Assembly (NCBI RefSeq): GCF_036320965.1
Contig: NC_092226.1
Location: 23,333,002 to 23,397,001 of the forward strand
Direction of reading: 5' to 3'
DNA: 64,000 bases
DNA from: Panulirus ornatus
Taxonomy: Eukaryota > Arthropoda > Malacostraca > Decapoda > Palinuridae
Position 1 is the first letter of the stretch. The number at the start of each line of letters is the position of its first letter. The position numbers and the translations under genes were made by a program. Shown here in pieces: positions 1-14,187 of this stretch. The notes beneath the pieces are model-generated. The model saw nothing but the letters and a program-made list of their open reading frames with translations. It ran no database searches and was not told the DNA's origin.

Positions 1-580
1 GCTCCCCAACACAGTGGCTCTGGGTTCGTAGGGTTCACAACAACAGCAAGAAATTAGAAATGCTTACCCAGGAAAGTCAGACGCTTATAAACCAAATAAC
101 GATAAACTCGTAAAATAAAACTCGCAAAATGTACTCGATTTCTCTCTTTCCTCGTGCAAACAGCTCAGAGTACGTAAAAAAAGTGTCAAATATGGGGGGA
201 AAAATGTAGATATTCCTATATCTTATCTTTATTTTCTATGTAATAAAACTCTAATAAGGTTGGAAGTCTAGTCCCATCCTGGGACCTGTTGGCAACCCCG
301 AGAGCACTTAGTTCCCCGCCTGGCCACGAGAGGCGCCAACAATGCCGGGTGACCTTGTTCGCTTAACGACCGACTTAACGCTCACAAAAGATGTAATTTA
401 TTAATGCTTATCGCGCGCTGTAATTTGGGTATAAAGTTTCAGCTTCAGAAAACGCTGGACGTCCCTTAACAATGCAATACCTCGCGTCAGGTTGGCATGG
501 CTTATATCAACACTTCTCTATAATGTTCCATCTATACATAGATCTATCTATCCACTATCGTTACTCCACTGCCCACTCGC
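1..580. other. unique AT-rich stretch, no gene seen
   Basis: Mixed-composition DNA without tandem structure. No open frame of note, no recognisable transposon domain and no tRNA-like promoter boxes were found. Confidence 0.5.
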
Positions 581-582
581 TC

Positions 583-632
583 ATACAGACAGACAGACAG
601 ACAGACAGACAGGCACACACACACACACACAC
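583..632. repeat. (CAGA)n-(CA)n microsatellite
   Basis: About seven CAGA units run directly into about nine CA units. The open frames across it on both strands are repeat translations (DRQTDRQ, HTHTHT) and not genes. Confidence 0.95.
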
Positions 633-2671
<2,039 letters not shown>

Positions 2672-2873
2672 CTGAAAGGCAGTGTCTCCAGCTCACACAA
2701 AACACTTGACAACACGTAACTCACACGACTCATTTTTCGTAGCCCTAGATCTGCCTGCGGGAAGCACTGTCTTTTGGGAAAATCTTATTGTATGTACCGT
2801 ATGTAATGAAGTACTCTCTCTCTCTCTCTATGCAATAGCCTCAAGGCAAAAATCTCGTCGTAGGTACTCCAAC

Positions 2874-3001
<128 letters not shown>

Positions 3002-3024
3002 AGCCGAGTGAACAGAGAATACAT

Positions 3025-3975
3025 GTAACAAGAGCCTTTCCAAGCCGGGAACTGTGACCATTGGTGTACTTCAGTGGTCAGCGCTGGGACCATTTCTGTT
3101 TTTGGTCCACGTAAATGACCGGCCAAACGAGGTGGAATCATACCTAACTGTGTATGCGGATGATGCCATGATCATGGAGGAAGCGTGAAGCAATTCGGCA
3201 AGACACAGATAGGGTCGGAGAAATAGCTAATGAAATCCAACCCTTCAAAAATACTAAGACACGAGGAAGGGAAGTGGGGAAAGCAGACGAGACTGGGCGC
3301 TACTGGGGAAAACGAAATGGCAGTATTCATACAAATGAAAGACACCCAAGAACTGGCATCAAGCCGATAATGCCGTCAAGATATCAAGATAAGGTTAGTG
3401 AGGTAGGCAAGGTATAGTTAGGTCGATGGGAAAACTGCCTGCAGGTACAAGGTTAGCGAGATGTCGAGAAAATTATACGCAGTGTATATTAGTCCTGGCT
3501 TGGATCATGTCGCAACAGACAGATCTCGTCCCTTGAGAAGCCACAGATAACCGCTGGAATGAGTGAGAAATATAGATACAACTCGGATGGCACTAAATCT
3601 GATTGAAATGAGCTACGAATAGAGGGTAGGAAGCCCTCAATCTACCCTCTTTAGAAGAAAGATGAATTAAGGAAGACTTAATAACTACATACCAATCTCC
3701 TAAGAGTTCATTATGACGTTATCACAGAACCATTCTTTGATGCTAGAAAAGAGCCACCAGAACAAGAGGGCACAACTAAAAGTTAGGCAGGAGAAGTGTG
3801 CGGAGGGATGTGAGGATGCGTTTCTTTAGCAACAAAGTTGTGGAGTCTTGGAACGAGCCGAGCGGAGGGAGAGTAAAGGCGTGTAACTTTTGGGACTTCA
3901 AAAAGCTATACGACAAAAATGCGAGGATCAGGAGCCCCAGGAGTGTAAAATTTCCCTCCCATGGGTACAGTAGGT
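3025..3975 (+). mobile_element. CR1/Jockey-like LINE relic, RT core to 3' end
   Basis: Broken reading frames on the plus strand spell a non-LTR retrotransposon reverse transcriptase. Near 3060-3185 the frame gives ...SALGPFLFLVHVNDRP... followed by YADDAMIM, the catalytic YADD box and the GPxLFL...ND block that precedes it. A large gap with frameshifts follows. Near 3830-3930 the C-terminal signature appears as VVESWNEPSGG...FKKLYDK. In related LINEs this corresponds to the conserved end FF..RVVxxWNxLP...FKxxLD. Stop codons and indels are frequent, so the copy is dead. The tail near 3925-3990 resembles the tail of the SINE family described below and runs into a CA tract. The clade is inferred from these blocks only. 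Confidence 0.8.
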
Positions 3976-4043
3976 AATAATACACACACACACGCACACT
4001 TATATGAAACAGATAAATAAATGAATGAATGGATAAATCAATC

Positions 4044-4078
4044 AATCATATACATACATACATACATACATACATACA

Positions 4079-4176
<98 letters not shown>

Positions 4177-4177
4177 A
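4044..4177. repeat. (CATA)n-(TA)n compound microsatellite
   Basis: About 15 CATA units are followed by about 30 TA units. The tract abuts the 3' end of the minus-strand LINE at 4187. Confidence 0.97.
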
Positions 4178-4622
4178 CATGTTACTTTTTCCATATTTGA
4201 TCGCCAATTCCCGCATTAGCAATGTAGCGCAAGAAACAGACGAACAAAAGCCGCATTCGCAAACATCCCTTTTCCAGCTATCCTGTGTAATGCACCGGAA
4301 CACAGCTCACTATCCACATCCAGACCCGACAGACCATTCCATTATTTACCCCGGCCGCTTCACATACCCAGGTTCAGTCCATTGACAGCACGTCGACTCC
4401 TGTATACCATGTCTATCCAATTCACTCTATCCCGTGCACGCCTTTCACCCTCCTGCATATTCAGGCTCTGATCACTCAAAATCTTTTCACGCCAGTCATC
4501 CATCTCCAGTTTGGTCTACCCCTTCTCCTTGTTCCCCTCACTTCTGACCTTATATTCTCTTTGTTAACTTTTCCTCACTCGCCCCTCTCGCCCACCCTGT
4601 GGCTTATTTTCCGCTTCCATGG

Positions 4623-4883
4623 TTACATTCGCCGCCACTCCCAGGTATCGAAAACCTTCCACTTCACCCAGTTTTTCTCTCTCAAACTCACGCTCCAACT
4701 TACCTGACTCTCAACTGTGCTAAACCTAATAACCTTGCTTTCAGTGACATCTACTCTCAACTTCCTCCTTTCACACACTCTTCTAAACTCAGTCAGCAAC
4801 TTTTGCAGCTTTTTACTCGAATCTGCCTCCAGTGCTGTGTCATCAGCAAACAACAACTGACTCACCTCCCAAGCCCCCCTCAT
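4623..4883 (-). pseudogene. reverse transcriptase catalytic fragment within the LINE
   Basis: This is an 86-residue open frame with LLFADDTALEADSSKKLQKL and RRVCERRKLRVDVTESKV. FADD is the RT active-site aspartate pair, and the second block is the conserved helix following it in this LINE family. The upstream RT blocks are missing. The start Met is incidental. The same motif occurs on the plus strand at the very end of the window (63940-64000). Confidence 0.85.
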
Positions 4884-5358
4884 CCCCCAATTTGTTCCTC
4901 TTTTTTCACACTATTTACCTCTCTTAAAACACCTTTTTATTCTCTCCAAAGTTTACTGATACTTGCTCACCCTAACTCTCATTTGTCCTCTTTTTCAACC
5001 ACTGCAACTTCCTCTTGACCTTCTGCAGCTTTTTCTTATGTCTCTTTCAATCATTTGCCCATATACCGCTGTTTTCTCTTTCATTAGCAACTTTACATCT
5101 TCATCCCACCACTCACTACCCTTTTAAATCTGACCGCCTACCACCCTACGCATGCCACACACTTCTCTCGCACATTCCAGCACTGCTTTCCTATATATCT
5201 CCCATTTCTTACCCACTCCCACAGGTTCATTTACTCTCACCTTTTGCCATTCTACACTCAGTCTCCCCTGGCATTTCTACAGACAAGTCTCTTTCCCAAG
5301 CTCACTTACTCTCGCCACCATCTCCTCATACATAATGTTTCCTCTTTTCCGAAAACCT

Positions 5359-5790
5359 TTACAAATCTTCACCTTGTCTTGACAAGGTGATAATCAGACA
5401 TCCCACCAGCAGATTCACATCCAAAAGTGTCTCTTTTACATGCCAATCAAATTGTGTGTAATCCAATAATACCCAGTGACCTTCTTTTATACTTGTATTC
5501 GTCTCCTTGTGTATGTCCCTCTTTTTGAACCAGCTATTTCCAATCACAAATCCTTTTCCAGCACACAATTCCACGAAGTGTTAAACATTTCCATTCACTC
5601 TACTGAATGCTCCATATGCCCTGATTATACCCTCAACTGCCACATTGCTCACCTTCGCATTTGAATCACCCATCACTAATACCTGTTTTTTTGCATCAAA
5701 ACTGTTGACACACTCACTCAGTTGCTTCCAAAGCACTTGCCTCTTATGATCTTCCTTCTCATGGACAGGTGTATGAGCACTAATTATCAC
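5359..5790 (-). pseudogene. APE-type endonuclease fragment within the LINE
   Basis: Two frames broken by a stop and frameshift make up the C-terminal half of an apurinic-type endonuclease, the enzyme that nicks target DNA for target-primed reverse transcription. 5790-5581 contains IISAHTPVHEKEDHKR and LVMGDSNAKV. 5574-5359 contains GNSWFKKRDIHK and a WVLLDYTQ segment, and ends near the SDYHLV box, which is readable only after a frameshift. Confidence 0.82.
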
Positions 5791-6262
5791 CCATCTCTCT
5801 CAATCCACTTTAATTTTCAGCCTCCTGTCTGGAGCTCACCTCCTTTCGCTCTTTCACGCACTCCCACAACTCCTACTTCAGCACTGATGCTACCCATTCC
5901 TTAGCTCTTGTCCTCTCACCAATTCCTTATTTTACTCCTACGACTTTTCCAAATAAGTCTTTCCCTTTACCCTTGAGCTTTGTTGCACTTACAGTCAGAA
6001 CACCCAGTTTTCTTTCCTCAATCATAGTACCTATCTCTCCTCTCTTCCCATCTTGGTTACATCATCACACATTCAAACACCTCAGGCTGAGCCTTCGAGG
6101 AGGATGAACACTCCCCGCTTGGCTCCTTCTTCTGTTCCATCGTTTAGAAATTAAAGTACAAGAAAGCGAGGGTTTCCAGCTCCGCGCTCCTACTCCCTTT
6201 GGTCGCCTTATACGACACGCAGAGAAGACGGAGGTACAATTCTTTCTCGCCTATCATTGGGA

Positions 6263-6350
6263 TATGTATATTTACGAGCGAATGTGGTCTTTCTTCCTCT
6301 GTTCCTGGCGCTCACTAACGCGGGAAACGGCCGGCGTTAGGAAAAAATTA
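6263..6350 (+). mobile_element. LINE 3'-end fragment in opposite orientation
   Basis: The stretch ending CTAACGCGGGAAACGG near 6334 is the reverse complement of the core found at 4198-4225 and at 63631-63660. It therefore faces opposite to the adjacent minus-strand LINE. It sits between that LINE's 5' end and a long (AT)n tract. Confidence 0.65.
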
Positions 6351-6355
6351 AATAC

Positions 6356-7060
<705 letters not shown>

Positions 7061-7067
7061 TGTTTAC

Positions 7068-7104
7068 TTATTTATCTATCTATCTATCTATCTATCTATT
7101 TATC

Positions 7105-7179
<75 letters not shown>
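7068..7179. repeat. (TATC)n-(AT)n compound microsatellite
   Basis: About seven TATC/TATT units are followed by about 35 AT units. Confidence 0.96.
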
Positions 7180-7181
<2 letters not shown>

Positions 7182-7204
7182 AACATGTAATGTACATATT
7201 ACAT

Positions 7205-7295
7205 CTAATGTAATCTATATACCACCATACCCCGAGAATCGAACCCTGGACCATCTGTGAGGCACACAGGTAGCCTAAATCTCCAGGCCACGATG
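7205..7295 (-). mobile_element. tRNA-derived SINE head, family B, minus strand
   Basis: Read on the minus strand, a head starting CATCGTGGCCTGG is followed by an exact-type Pol III box B, GGTTCGATTCT, at 7245-7235. The same head occurs on the plus strand at 7580, so this is a repeated SINE and not a unique tRNA gene. Box A is degenerate. Confidence 0.7.
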
Positions 7296-7579
7296 AGGTC
7301 TAACCAGCATCTAATCCGAAAACCAATGCATGGAAAGAGTCATTTAGAGGTACAATATATCAATACTTTTCTCATCATAGTCAGTTATGTACATGCGAAT
7401 GGATATGCAAATAAGTAGATAGACAAGCACATTACGGCAGTGCCTTGTGTGTCGATCTAAAAGCATTCCTTCCTCGTCCAGAGCGTGAGTGGCAGTATAA
7501 CCATCTCGTAACGGGTGCGTAACGCATCACCAGACCCGTGAATCAGCCAGTGGTGACGGAGGAGAGGCTGTCTTAAGTT

Positions 7580-7745
7580 CATCGTGGCCTGGGGGTTAGG
7601 CTACCTGGATGTCACGCAGATGGATCTGGGTTCGATTCCTGGGATATAGCGGTAGAACTTTCTAAAACTTTATCGCTCAAGGCTGCGCTACTATCCAGTA
7701 GCAGGGGCATGTAGACTCCTTTGGAGTGAGAAATTATGTATGGAA
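7580..7745 (+). mobile_element. tRNA-derived SINE, family B, plus strand
   Basis: The head CATCGTGGCCTGGGGGTTAG corresponds to box A. Box B GGTTCGATTCC lies at 7629-7639. A body follows, rich in GCTGCGCTAC...CAGTAGCAGG, to about 7745. No tRNA cloverleaf or anticodon could be assigned. It forms an inverted pair with the copy at 7205-7295. Confidence 0.72.
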
Positions 7746-8230
7746 ACTGTACTCCCAGTAAACCAGCCTCGCCAAAGGTGCCTTTACACTCGCTGTGCAC
7801 CCTCGTGCAGGCGGAGTCCGGTAACACCACAAGCAGGGAGTCATCTTCGACGAGACTTATCATCAGCGGACGGTAAGGAGTTCAGTATTGTTCAGGACCT
7901 CACCGTAGCAAAAGAGCTCACCTTACCTTACTCCCGTGTGGAGGTAAGTTGTACAAGCCCTAAAACAGCAGTCCTGGGGTTGCTAAACTAATCTTCTGTG
8001 GGCCAGGATGAGCATCAATGGACGGAAAGGAGTAGTCTGCAAAACAGGCCATCATTTCCCTCCTACTGTGTTCAGCGCAGCCTTGAAGGAGCCCTTCAAT
8101 TGTCTAGTAATAACAGTAATATATCAATCTATCATATTTACTGACTTGTTTACATACCTACTAACTCACATATGCGTAAATGATATGACAAGAAAAATAT
8201 CAATATATTACGTCTCTAAATAACTATTTC
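7746..8230. other. unique stretch, no gene recognised
   Basis: Two open frames of 71-83 codons have no recognisable domain. A GGAGGTAAGT-like splice-donor match occurs near 7941 but has no supported exon. Confidence 0.4.
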
Positions 8231-8232
8231 CA

Positions 8233-8401
8233 TACAAGTGTAGTGGTCATTGTTACTGACCATGAGTTAGCACGGGCTAGCCAAGGGTCGGACCTTCATG
8301 AGTTCATATCCTCGACGTGGCAGTCGGCCTACACCCAACCCAGGTGTTCATCCTCTTCTTGGGGCTGGTCGATAAAAGGAAAGGATACCTGACTTAAGAC
8401 T

Positions 8402-8477
<76 letters not shown>

Positions 8478-8572
8478 CATACACAAGAGTAAAGAAATGG
8501 TACATACATACAAGGTTAAGAGACGGAACAACACGAGTGTAAAACTCTCTCCCAGTAATATATAGATAATAA

Positions 8573-8577
<5 letters not shown>
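8233..8577 (+). mobile_element. tRNA-derived SINE, family A, with internal (TG)n
   Basis: The degraded tRNA-like head has box A-like GTGTAGTGGTCATTG at about 8238-8252 and a decayed box B, AGTTCATATCC, at 8301-8311. The body near 8322-8400 contains GTGTTCATCCTC and GGCTGGTCGATAAA. An internal (TG)n fills 8402-8472. The tail 8475-8577 carries GAGTGTAAAACTCTCTCCCA and ends in a CA tract. Body and tail match the copies at 46217, 46477 and 48424, which establishes a family. Confidence 0.75.
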
Positions 8578-8624
<47 letters not shown>

Positions 8625-8662
8625 GCACACAAAGACACACAGACAGACACACACACACACAC
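8402..8662. repeat. (TG)n and (CA)n tracts of the SINE copy
   Basis: (TG)n at 8402-8472 and (CA)n at about 8573-8662 flank the 100-bp SINE tail. They are mutually complementary and could fold into a long hairpin. Confidence 0.95.
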
Positions 8663-9355
8663 TGACAGCTGAGCCGAATCCCCTACACCATCTCGTGGTG
8701 TACGAGTGTCAGAACGGAAAAAGAAAATGTTGACGGGAGTGGCGAGGCCACGTGAGCAGTGATCGCCCAGCTCAAGATTAGCCTTTAGGCCCAAGAAATG
8801 AGGCAGGAGGAGAAAGGTATAGGGCGGAGGCCGTGTGGGCCTGGAGGTAAGGGTGAGGTGTAGTGGGTGGAAGTATTGGTCCCTGAGTCTTGTCTCCTCC
8901 TCCTCTCCTCTCCCTCCACTCCATCCACACCCCGCACCACCCCCGGGGACCAGACAATGAGAGGAGCGGTGTAATCATGCAGTGCGGGCCGCGCCGATGA
9001 GGCAGCTGACGGAAAAATATATATACAGATGTGTCTGGTGGCGAGAACACCCGCAGTGATGACGGTGGTGAGGTGAGGTGAGGCTCTGTGGCGGTGCGGA
9101 CAGGGCAATGCAGACGCCGAGGTACGTAAAAGTGGACATTTATTTACTACCACGGGAGGGTTAGCCATATCAACGACCACGACACTTTTTCCTAATTCTG
9201 ATGCACATAAAGCGATATCAACAGACGTCTGTGATGATCATCACTAAGATGGATGTAGAGGAGAACTATGAGAAAGGTCATGGTTGCTTGAGAAGGGTGT
9301 ACACACAACGCGAAACCTCGCTGGAGATCACCCGGGAAACACAAGATATTGTTGA
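8663..9355. other. unique GC-moderate stretch, no gene recognised
   Basis: Two overlapping minus-strand frames of 90 and 131 codons (8778-9180) are Pro/Ser/Arg-rich, with no recognisable domain. A short direct repeat of GGTGAGGTGAGG lies near 9067. Confidence 0.4.
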
Positions 9356-9359
9356 CTGA

Positions 9360-9900
9360 GGAGCGAAGCAAGTTCTCAGCTGACACTGTTATAAGTGCAT
9401 AGCTAACTGTCAGCGTCAGGGGAGGTGAACCCTGTCTGACTGTCAGCATCAGAGGAGGACGACCCTCCGGCTGACAATATTATAAGCACATAACTGGCTG
9501 TTAGCGTCGGGGCAGAGGTTCTCAGCTGACACTGTTATAAATACACAGCTGTTTGTCAGCAGATGGGGAATAGGAGGACCCTCTAGCTGACACTATAATA
9601 AACACACGGCTGACTTCCAACGTCAGGGAAGGAGCACTGCCAGCTGATATTCAAGCACACAGCTGGCTGTCAGCGTCAGGGGAGGTGGATCCCAAATGAC
9701 GCTGTTAAAAACATACAGATGACTGTTAGCGTTAGGAGATGAAGGCAAAGTAGTTGACACTTTTAAACACATGGCTGACCATAAGCGTCAGGGTAGGAGG
9801 TTCCCAGCTGACGCTGCTATACGCAAACAGCTGATTGCGAGCATCAGAGAAGGAGGAACCCCAGCTGACACTATGATGAGCAAACAACCTTAAGAGTAAT
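9360..9900. repeat. degenerate tandem repeat, about 55-65-bp unit
   Basis: Recurring modules CAGCTGACACTGTTATAA and CTGTCAGCGTCAGGGGAGG alternate about nine times with indels. Heavily diverged, so an old array. Confidence 0.75.
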
Positions 9901-10180
9901 GGATGAATGGAAATAAGTTGAGCAGCGAATCCGCTAATGTCGGCACCATACATAAGTCTTATGATAGTACAGGGAGTTCAAGAGATGAGGGTTCCACGTC
10001 ACTGTAGAACTCAGTTCCCTTAACATACAACTAGGTGATCGAATCTATCTGTGCTAACTGGGGAGAGGGAGGTGGTTGAGGAGGGCATTACTGGTCACCA
10101 GCAGTCAGCGTCTGAGGACAGAGAAGACATCAAGGAAATAACCATCAATACTGACGGTTTACTGGAACGGGCGAAAGGCT

Positions 10181-10340
10181 GGACCGTGACGAGGGAGAAG
10201 TGATGCAGCGGCCAGGACGGAGCAAACTGGTGATGGACGGACGTGAGGTTGTAGGAGGTGGACCGTGACGAGGGAGAAGTGATACAGCGGCCAGGACGGA
10301 GCAAACTGGTGATGGACGGACGTGAGGTTGTTAGGAGGTG
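10181..10340. repeat. 79-bp tandem duplication
   Basis: The segment starting GGACCGTGACGAGGGAGAAG occurs at 10181 and again at 10260 with almost no change. Related GGACGTGAGGTTGTAGGAGG modules continue to about 10480. Confidence 0.88.
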
Positions 10341-10699
10341 GGTGAACTGGCCTGGTAGAGGACGTGAGGCTGTAGGGGTAAGGCGAGCTAGCCTGGAGGA
10401 AAGACGTGAGGTTGGAGGAGGAGGGTGAATTGTTCTAGTGGGGGACGTGAAGTTGTAGGAGGAGGAGGAGAAAGTGGCCAAACTGGAGGACGTGCAGGAA
10501 GATGAACTAGCCTGGTGTGGGAGGGGAATCGTGTGGTGGTTGTTGAAGGGATGTATTGGCGTGGGGGAAACATAATATCATCGGTGCCAATTGAAAGAAT
10601 GTTCATGAGAGGGGGACTTAGGACACAAGAGAGAGAAGCGTCCAGTAAAGTAGTGGGGAGAGAGCAAGACACTGGAGGCGGAGGTGGGGGAGAAACTGG

Positions 10700-11464
10700 T
10701 GGGCGAGTTAAGTAGGACTACTGCCGGGAGAACAACGTATGTGGGTTACATGGCACACTGATTACAGTGGAAAGTACAACCTACAGTAGAGCCAGGAAAG
10801 GGGTGAACTACAGCGACAAAAACATTGTAAACTGATCAGTGGGAAGGCTATATGGTGGAGGAGAGGTAGACAGGTGAGAGGGAAAGCTTTGGTGAAGGGA
10901 GAGGTAGACAGGTGAGAGGGAAGGCTATGGTCACAGTGGGAGCCTGACACATGAATTGTGTGTTGACAGGAAGGTTTAGAATCAAATTCAGGTTTAGCAG
11001 TTCGTGTCTCTTTACTACCTAACAACCTGTCCGTCAGAGTGTACGTCTAGGTGAAGGCTCAGAGTTGACAATGACTTTCTGTTGTTTCTGGGGTCCAAGG
11101 CTACTCACGACCATGAACCTGTACTATACGTACAGCCGCCAGTCAGTACAACAAACGCATAGCCATACAGTAATGAGCAGTGACAATGAAAACCTTATCT
11201 CGGGAGCCCCATATGATCCGCTTTATCTTCGGTATTTTTTTCAAAATTTTCTCTCATGAAAAGGATCACCTTTCCCAATCAGGAACTCCACATACGAACC
11301 ACTTCACTTGATTTCTCAAATCTCTCAGAAGCTTGGTTGTTCAGTGGTTCTTTAACTTCGATGTAACTTGCATGTATGTGATTGTTTCGGCCTTAGGAGA
11401 CAACATGTACAAATTACATTCACACAAAATTATCGATAATGTCATTTATGAACAAAAAGGGGTA

Positions 11465-11465
<1 letters not shown>
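10700..11465. other. unique stretch with a 46-bp local duplication
   Basis: Near 10855-10930 the phrase GAGAGGTAGACAGGTGAGAG occurs twice. No gene was recognised in the remainder. Confidence 0.45.
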
Positions 11466-11469
<4 letters not shown>

Positions 11470-11496
<27 letters not shown>

Positions 11497-11541
11497 GCCC
11501 GGATGTAGATGTTACATAAATCCCTCATTTGTTAGCGGTGG

Positions 11542-11598
<57 letters not shown>

Positions 11599-11612
11599 AC
11601 ACACACACACAC
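11470..11612. repeat. (GT)n and (CA)n pair
   Basis: (GT)n at about 11470-11496 and (CA)n at about 11545-11612 are separated by 50 bp, another inverted dinucleotide pair. The intervening sequence does not match the SINE tail. Confidence 0.93.
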
Positions 11613-11649
11613 TTGCATATCTGTCTTTTCATTGGCTAACGTATTCCCG

Positions 11650-12180
11650 GCGTCTCATATCAAGACCCTGTCACTTCTCATCCATCCTGAACTATCATGT
11701 GTTTAATATGTATATACAACCTGACATCTTAACTGAAGGCTACGACACCCCATCTGGTCACCATAGTAAGTATCGACGGAAATACATATTAGTAAGCTGT
11801 TAACAGCTCCAATATCGTAAGCTGAAGTAAACGCGCATGCGCTGAAGGGAGGGAGGAGGGAAGGAGGATCTGAGACACAGAGACTACGTATGTCTATAAC
11901 CCACAGCACTAGGCTCGCCCTCCGCCTCTAATTACCACGGACGGGGCGTGCCAGCACGGGCCGGCACGGCTGCACTCACCCCCCCCCCCCCCCACATCAC
12001 CATGTAACACCCCCGACCGCCAGTGGTGCACACGTGTACACCTGTGTACGCCTTACACCTGACCATGTCTGGGTAATTAAGTCTGGCACATACACGGCAC
12101 TTTGGCGCGTCCACTGGTGTCCAGACACGGAGCCGCTATTGTCATGGTAATGTGTTCCTGCCCGGCCCATGGTGAGGCAG
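11650..12180. other. unique stretch, GC-rich from 11915, with TAATTA sites
   Basis: 11915-12180 is GC-rich and non-repetitive apart from a poly-C run at about 11980-11993. It holds a TAATTA at 11929-11934 and a GGTAATTAAG at about 12072-12081. It could be a promoter or enhancer, but nothing in the sequence alone proves this. Confidence 0.35.
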
Positions 12181-12184
12181 GAGG

Positions 12185-13720
12185 AGCTAGGGGAGTTGGG
12201 GGTGAGGGGTGGGCCGTTGCAGTGGTGCTGATAGGAGGGAGGAGGACATGTGGTGGTGTGGGGAGGTGGACGGGCTGGTAGAGTGGAGAGGATGTGGGCT
12301 GTGGGAGGTGAGAACACGTGGGTGTCTCTAATTGTGGTAGTGATGATGAGGGAGAGGTTATAGAAATGGGCGTCTATGATTGAAGTGGTGGTGATGGAAG
12401 TGGCAGCGATGAGGGGGTGGTATTGGTGATAAGGGAGGGATACAGCAGCGAACGATGGGAATGGTAGTGGTAATGAGGTGGCGATCGTGGTGGTATCTGA
12501 AGTGGTGGTGGTTGTAGTCGGGGTCATGGTGGTAGGTGTTGTAGTGGTGGTGGTGATGGTAATGCTTGCAGTGATGATGATGATGGTTGTGGTTGTAGGG
12601 TTGGTGATGGGGGAAATGTTTGCAGTGGTGATGATGGTGGATCTAGTGGTTGTAATAATGTTGGTGATGGTAATGCTTGCAGTGGCGATGATGGTGGTAG
12701 TCGAGGGTGGTGCTGCAGGCAATAGTGATGATGAAAGACAAAGTAGAGGGCTGGTGATGGTGAATGTAAGGCTTAATCGTGTAGATGGTGATAATGATAA
12801 GGTAATGCATGAGCTGTGAATACTGTCACAAGAGTAAGGTATAAGGGGTAGTACAAGTTCGTATATGGCTATACATGGGAAGAACAGATGACAGAAACAA
12901 TGATGGTCTGTGACCAGGTTACCTGCTGGAGATCAGACATAGGATCCTGCATTCCTAGTCTATGCAGATGAGAAGATAGTCAAGCTGAGTGGTAACAGTA
13001 CAAAAAGAAATGGTAATGAAATGAGTGAACGATTAGTGAATGGGTATTGTGGCGGTAGTGGTAATGGGTGGTCAGTGGTAATGCAAAGTGGGAGTGTAGT
13101 GCAGCACATGTGGTAGGAATGATGGTGGTGGCAGTGGTGTGGGTAGGGATAGTGGTGGGAGTGGTGTGTGTGGTGGGGTGGTGGCAGTTGTGTGGGCAGG
13201 AATAGTGGTGGCAGTGGTGTGTGTGGGGTGGTGGTGGTAGCTGTGATGCGGGTGAGGCAGCAATGGTGAAGTTAGCTAGCGGCATTGATGATAAGTGAGG
13301 TTAGGGTTGGTGGCAGAGGCTGTCACAGATGGAAGTGGTGACAGTGTTATTGTGGAGTGGAGGTGGCAGTGATGGTGAGGATGGAAGTTGTATTGATGTA
13401 TTGGGTGGATGTGGCAGAGTTGGTGGGGTGTGGGTGGAAGTGGCAGTGGTGGTGGCTTGTAGAAGTGGCAGTGGTGATGTGGATGTGGATTAAGTTGGCA
13501 GTGGTGGTGTAGGTGGAGGATGTAGTTGTCGTGGGGTGCAGATGAGAGTGGAGGTGGGGTGGTAGTGGTGGTGGTGGCAGTGGAGGCACGGGCGGGAGTG
13601 GTAGAGTTGGCAGTGGTGGCAAGAACTTCTCGTCTGGTGTGGTCACGGTTGGCAGACGGGGTATGGGCGGGGAGTGCGGTAGAGGTGGCATTGGAGGGCG
13701 AGAGCCTCTCGCCTGATGTG
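12185..13720. repeat. low-complexity (GTG/GAT)-rich region with local minisatellites
   Basis: About 1.5 kb is made of GTGGTG, GATGAT and GGCAGTGGT variants. Local arrays such as GTGGCAGTGGTGTGGGTAGG recur near 13130-13230 and 13370-13560. Open frames of up to 241 codons here (TTTT-, HHH- and PPP-rich on the minus strand; VVV- and GGG-rich on the plus strand) are composition artefacts. Confidence 0.85.
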
Positions 13721-14122
13721 GTCACCCTGAGGGCAGAACACAGGGAAGAACAACGACGGTACCATGGCGAAAGTGATGACCCTCCACCACCAGGAGCGTT
13801 GGACACTACAAGTGGCGGTGATACCGTCTGTATGGTAACGGTAGATGGTGGCTGTGACATCGTCTCCCATCTACAGGAGACATTCACACCACGAAGGCCA
13901 TGTCACCACGGGAGGAATGGTTCAACACGATACTGACTCGTGTGGGACATTCTGAACATTTGAACTAAACACTACGTTACCTGAGCTGCCTTCCGATACA
14001 GCACAGTCCAATATACACAGGATGATGAAGACCTTATTCATTTTTCGTTGCAAAGGATTCTGGACAACTGTAGTGAAGATATTGACGTGGGGGAGATGAT
14101 AAGAAGCGATGACAGAGACAGC

Positions 14123-14187
<65 letters not shown>

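Larger units (their letters stand above)
4187..6262 (-). mobile_element. internally deleted APE-type LINE, minus strand
   Basis: Reading 6262 to 4187 gives one degenerate non-LTR retrotransposon. The 5' UTR-like part is 6115-6262. An endonuclease follows: 5790-5581 holds VMGDSNAKV, the catalytic GD.NA block, and 5574-5359 holds GNSWFKKRDIHK and LLDVNLL. A shifted frame at about 5389-5404 gives MSDYHLV, the SDHxLV-type end of the domain. A linker covers 5360-4900. Near 4880-4900 the sequence jumps straight to LLFADDTALEADSS (4883-4623), the RT catalytic box and thumb, so most of the RT fingers and palm before FADD is missing. The C-terminal tail at 4560-4370 includes DQSLNMQEGERRARDRVNW. The 3' end near 4187-4240 carries a core close to CGCCATTTCCCGCGTTAGC. 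Frameshifts and the deletion make it non-autonomous. (TA)n lies beyond the 3' end and beyond the fragment next to the 5' end. Confidence 0.85.

Noticed and set aside
12185..13887. Thr-, His- and Pro-rich frames of up to 241 codons
   Set aside because: They follow G/T-rich low-complexity sequence and exist on both strands.
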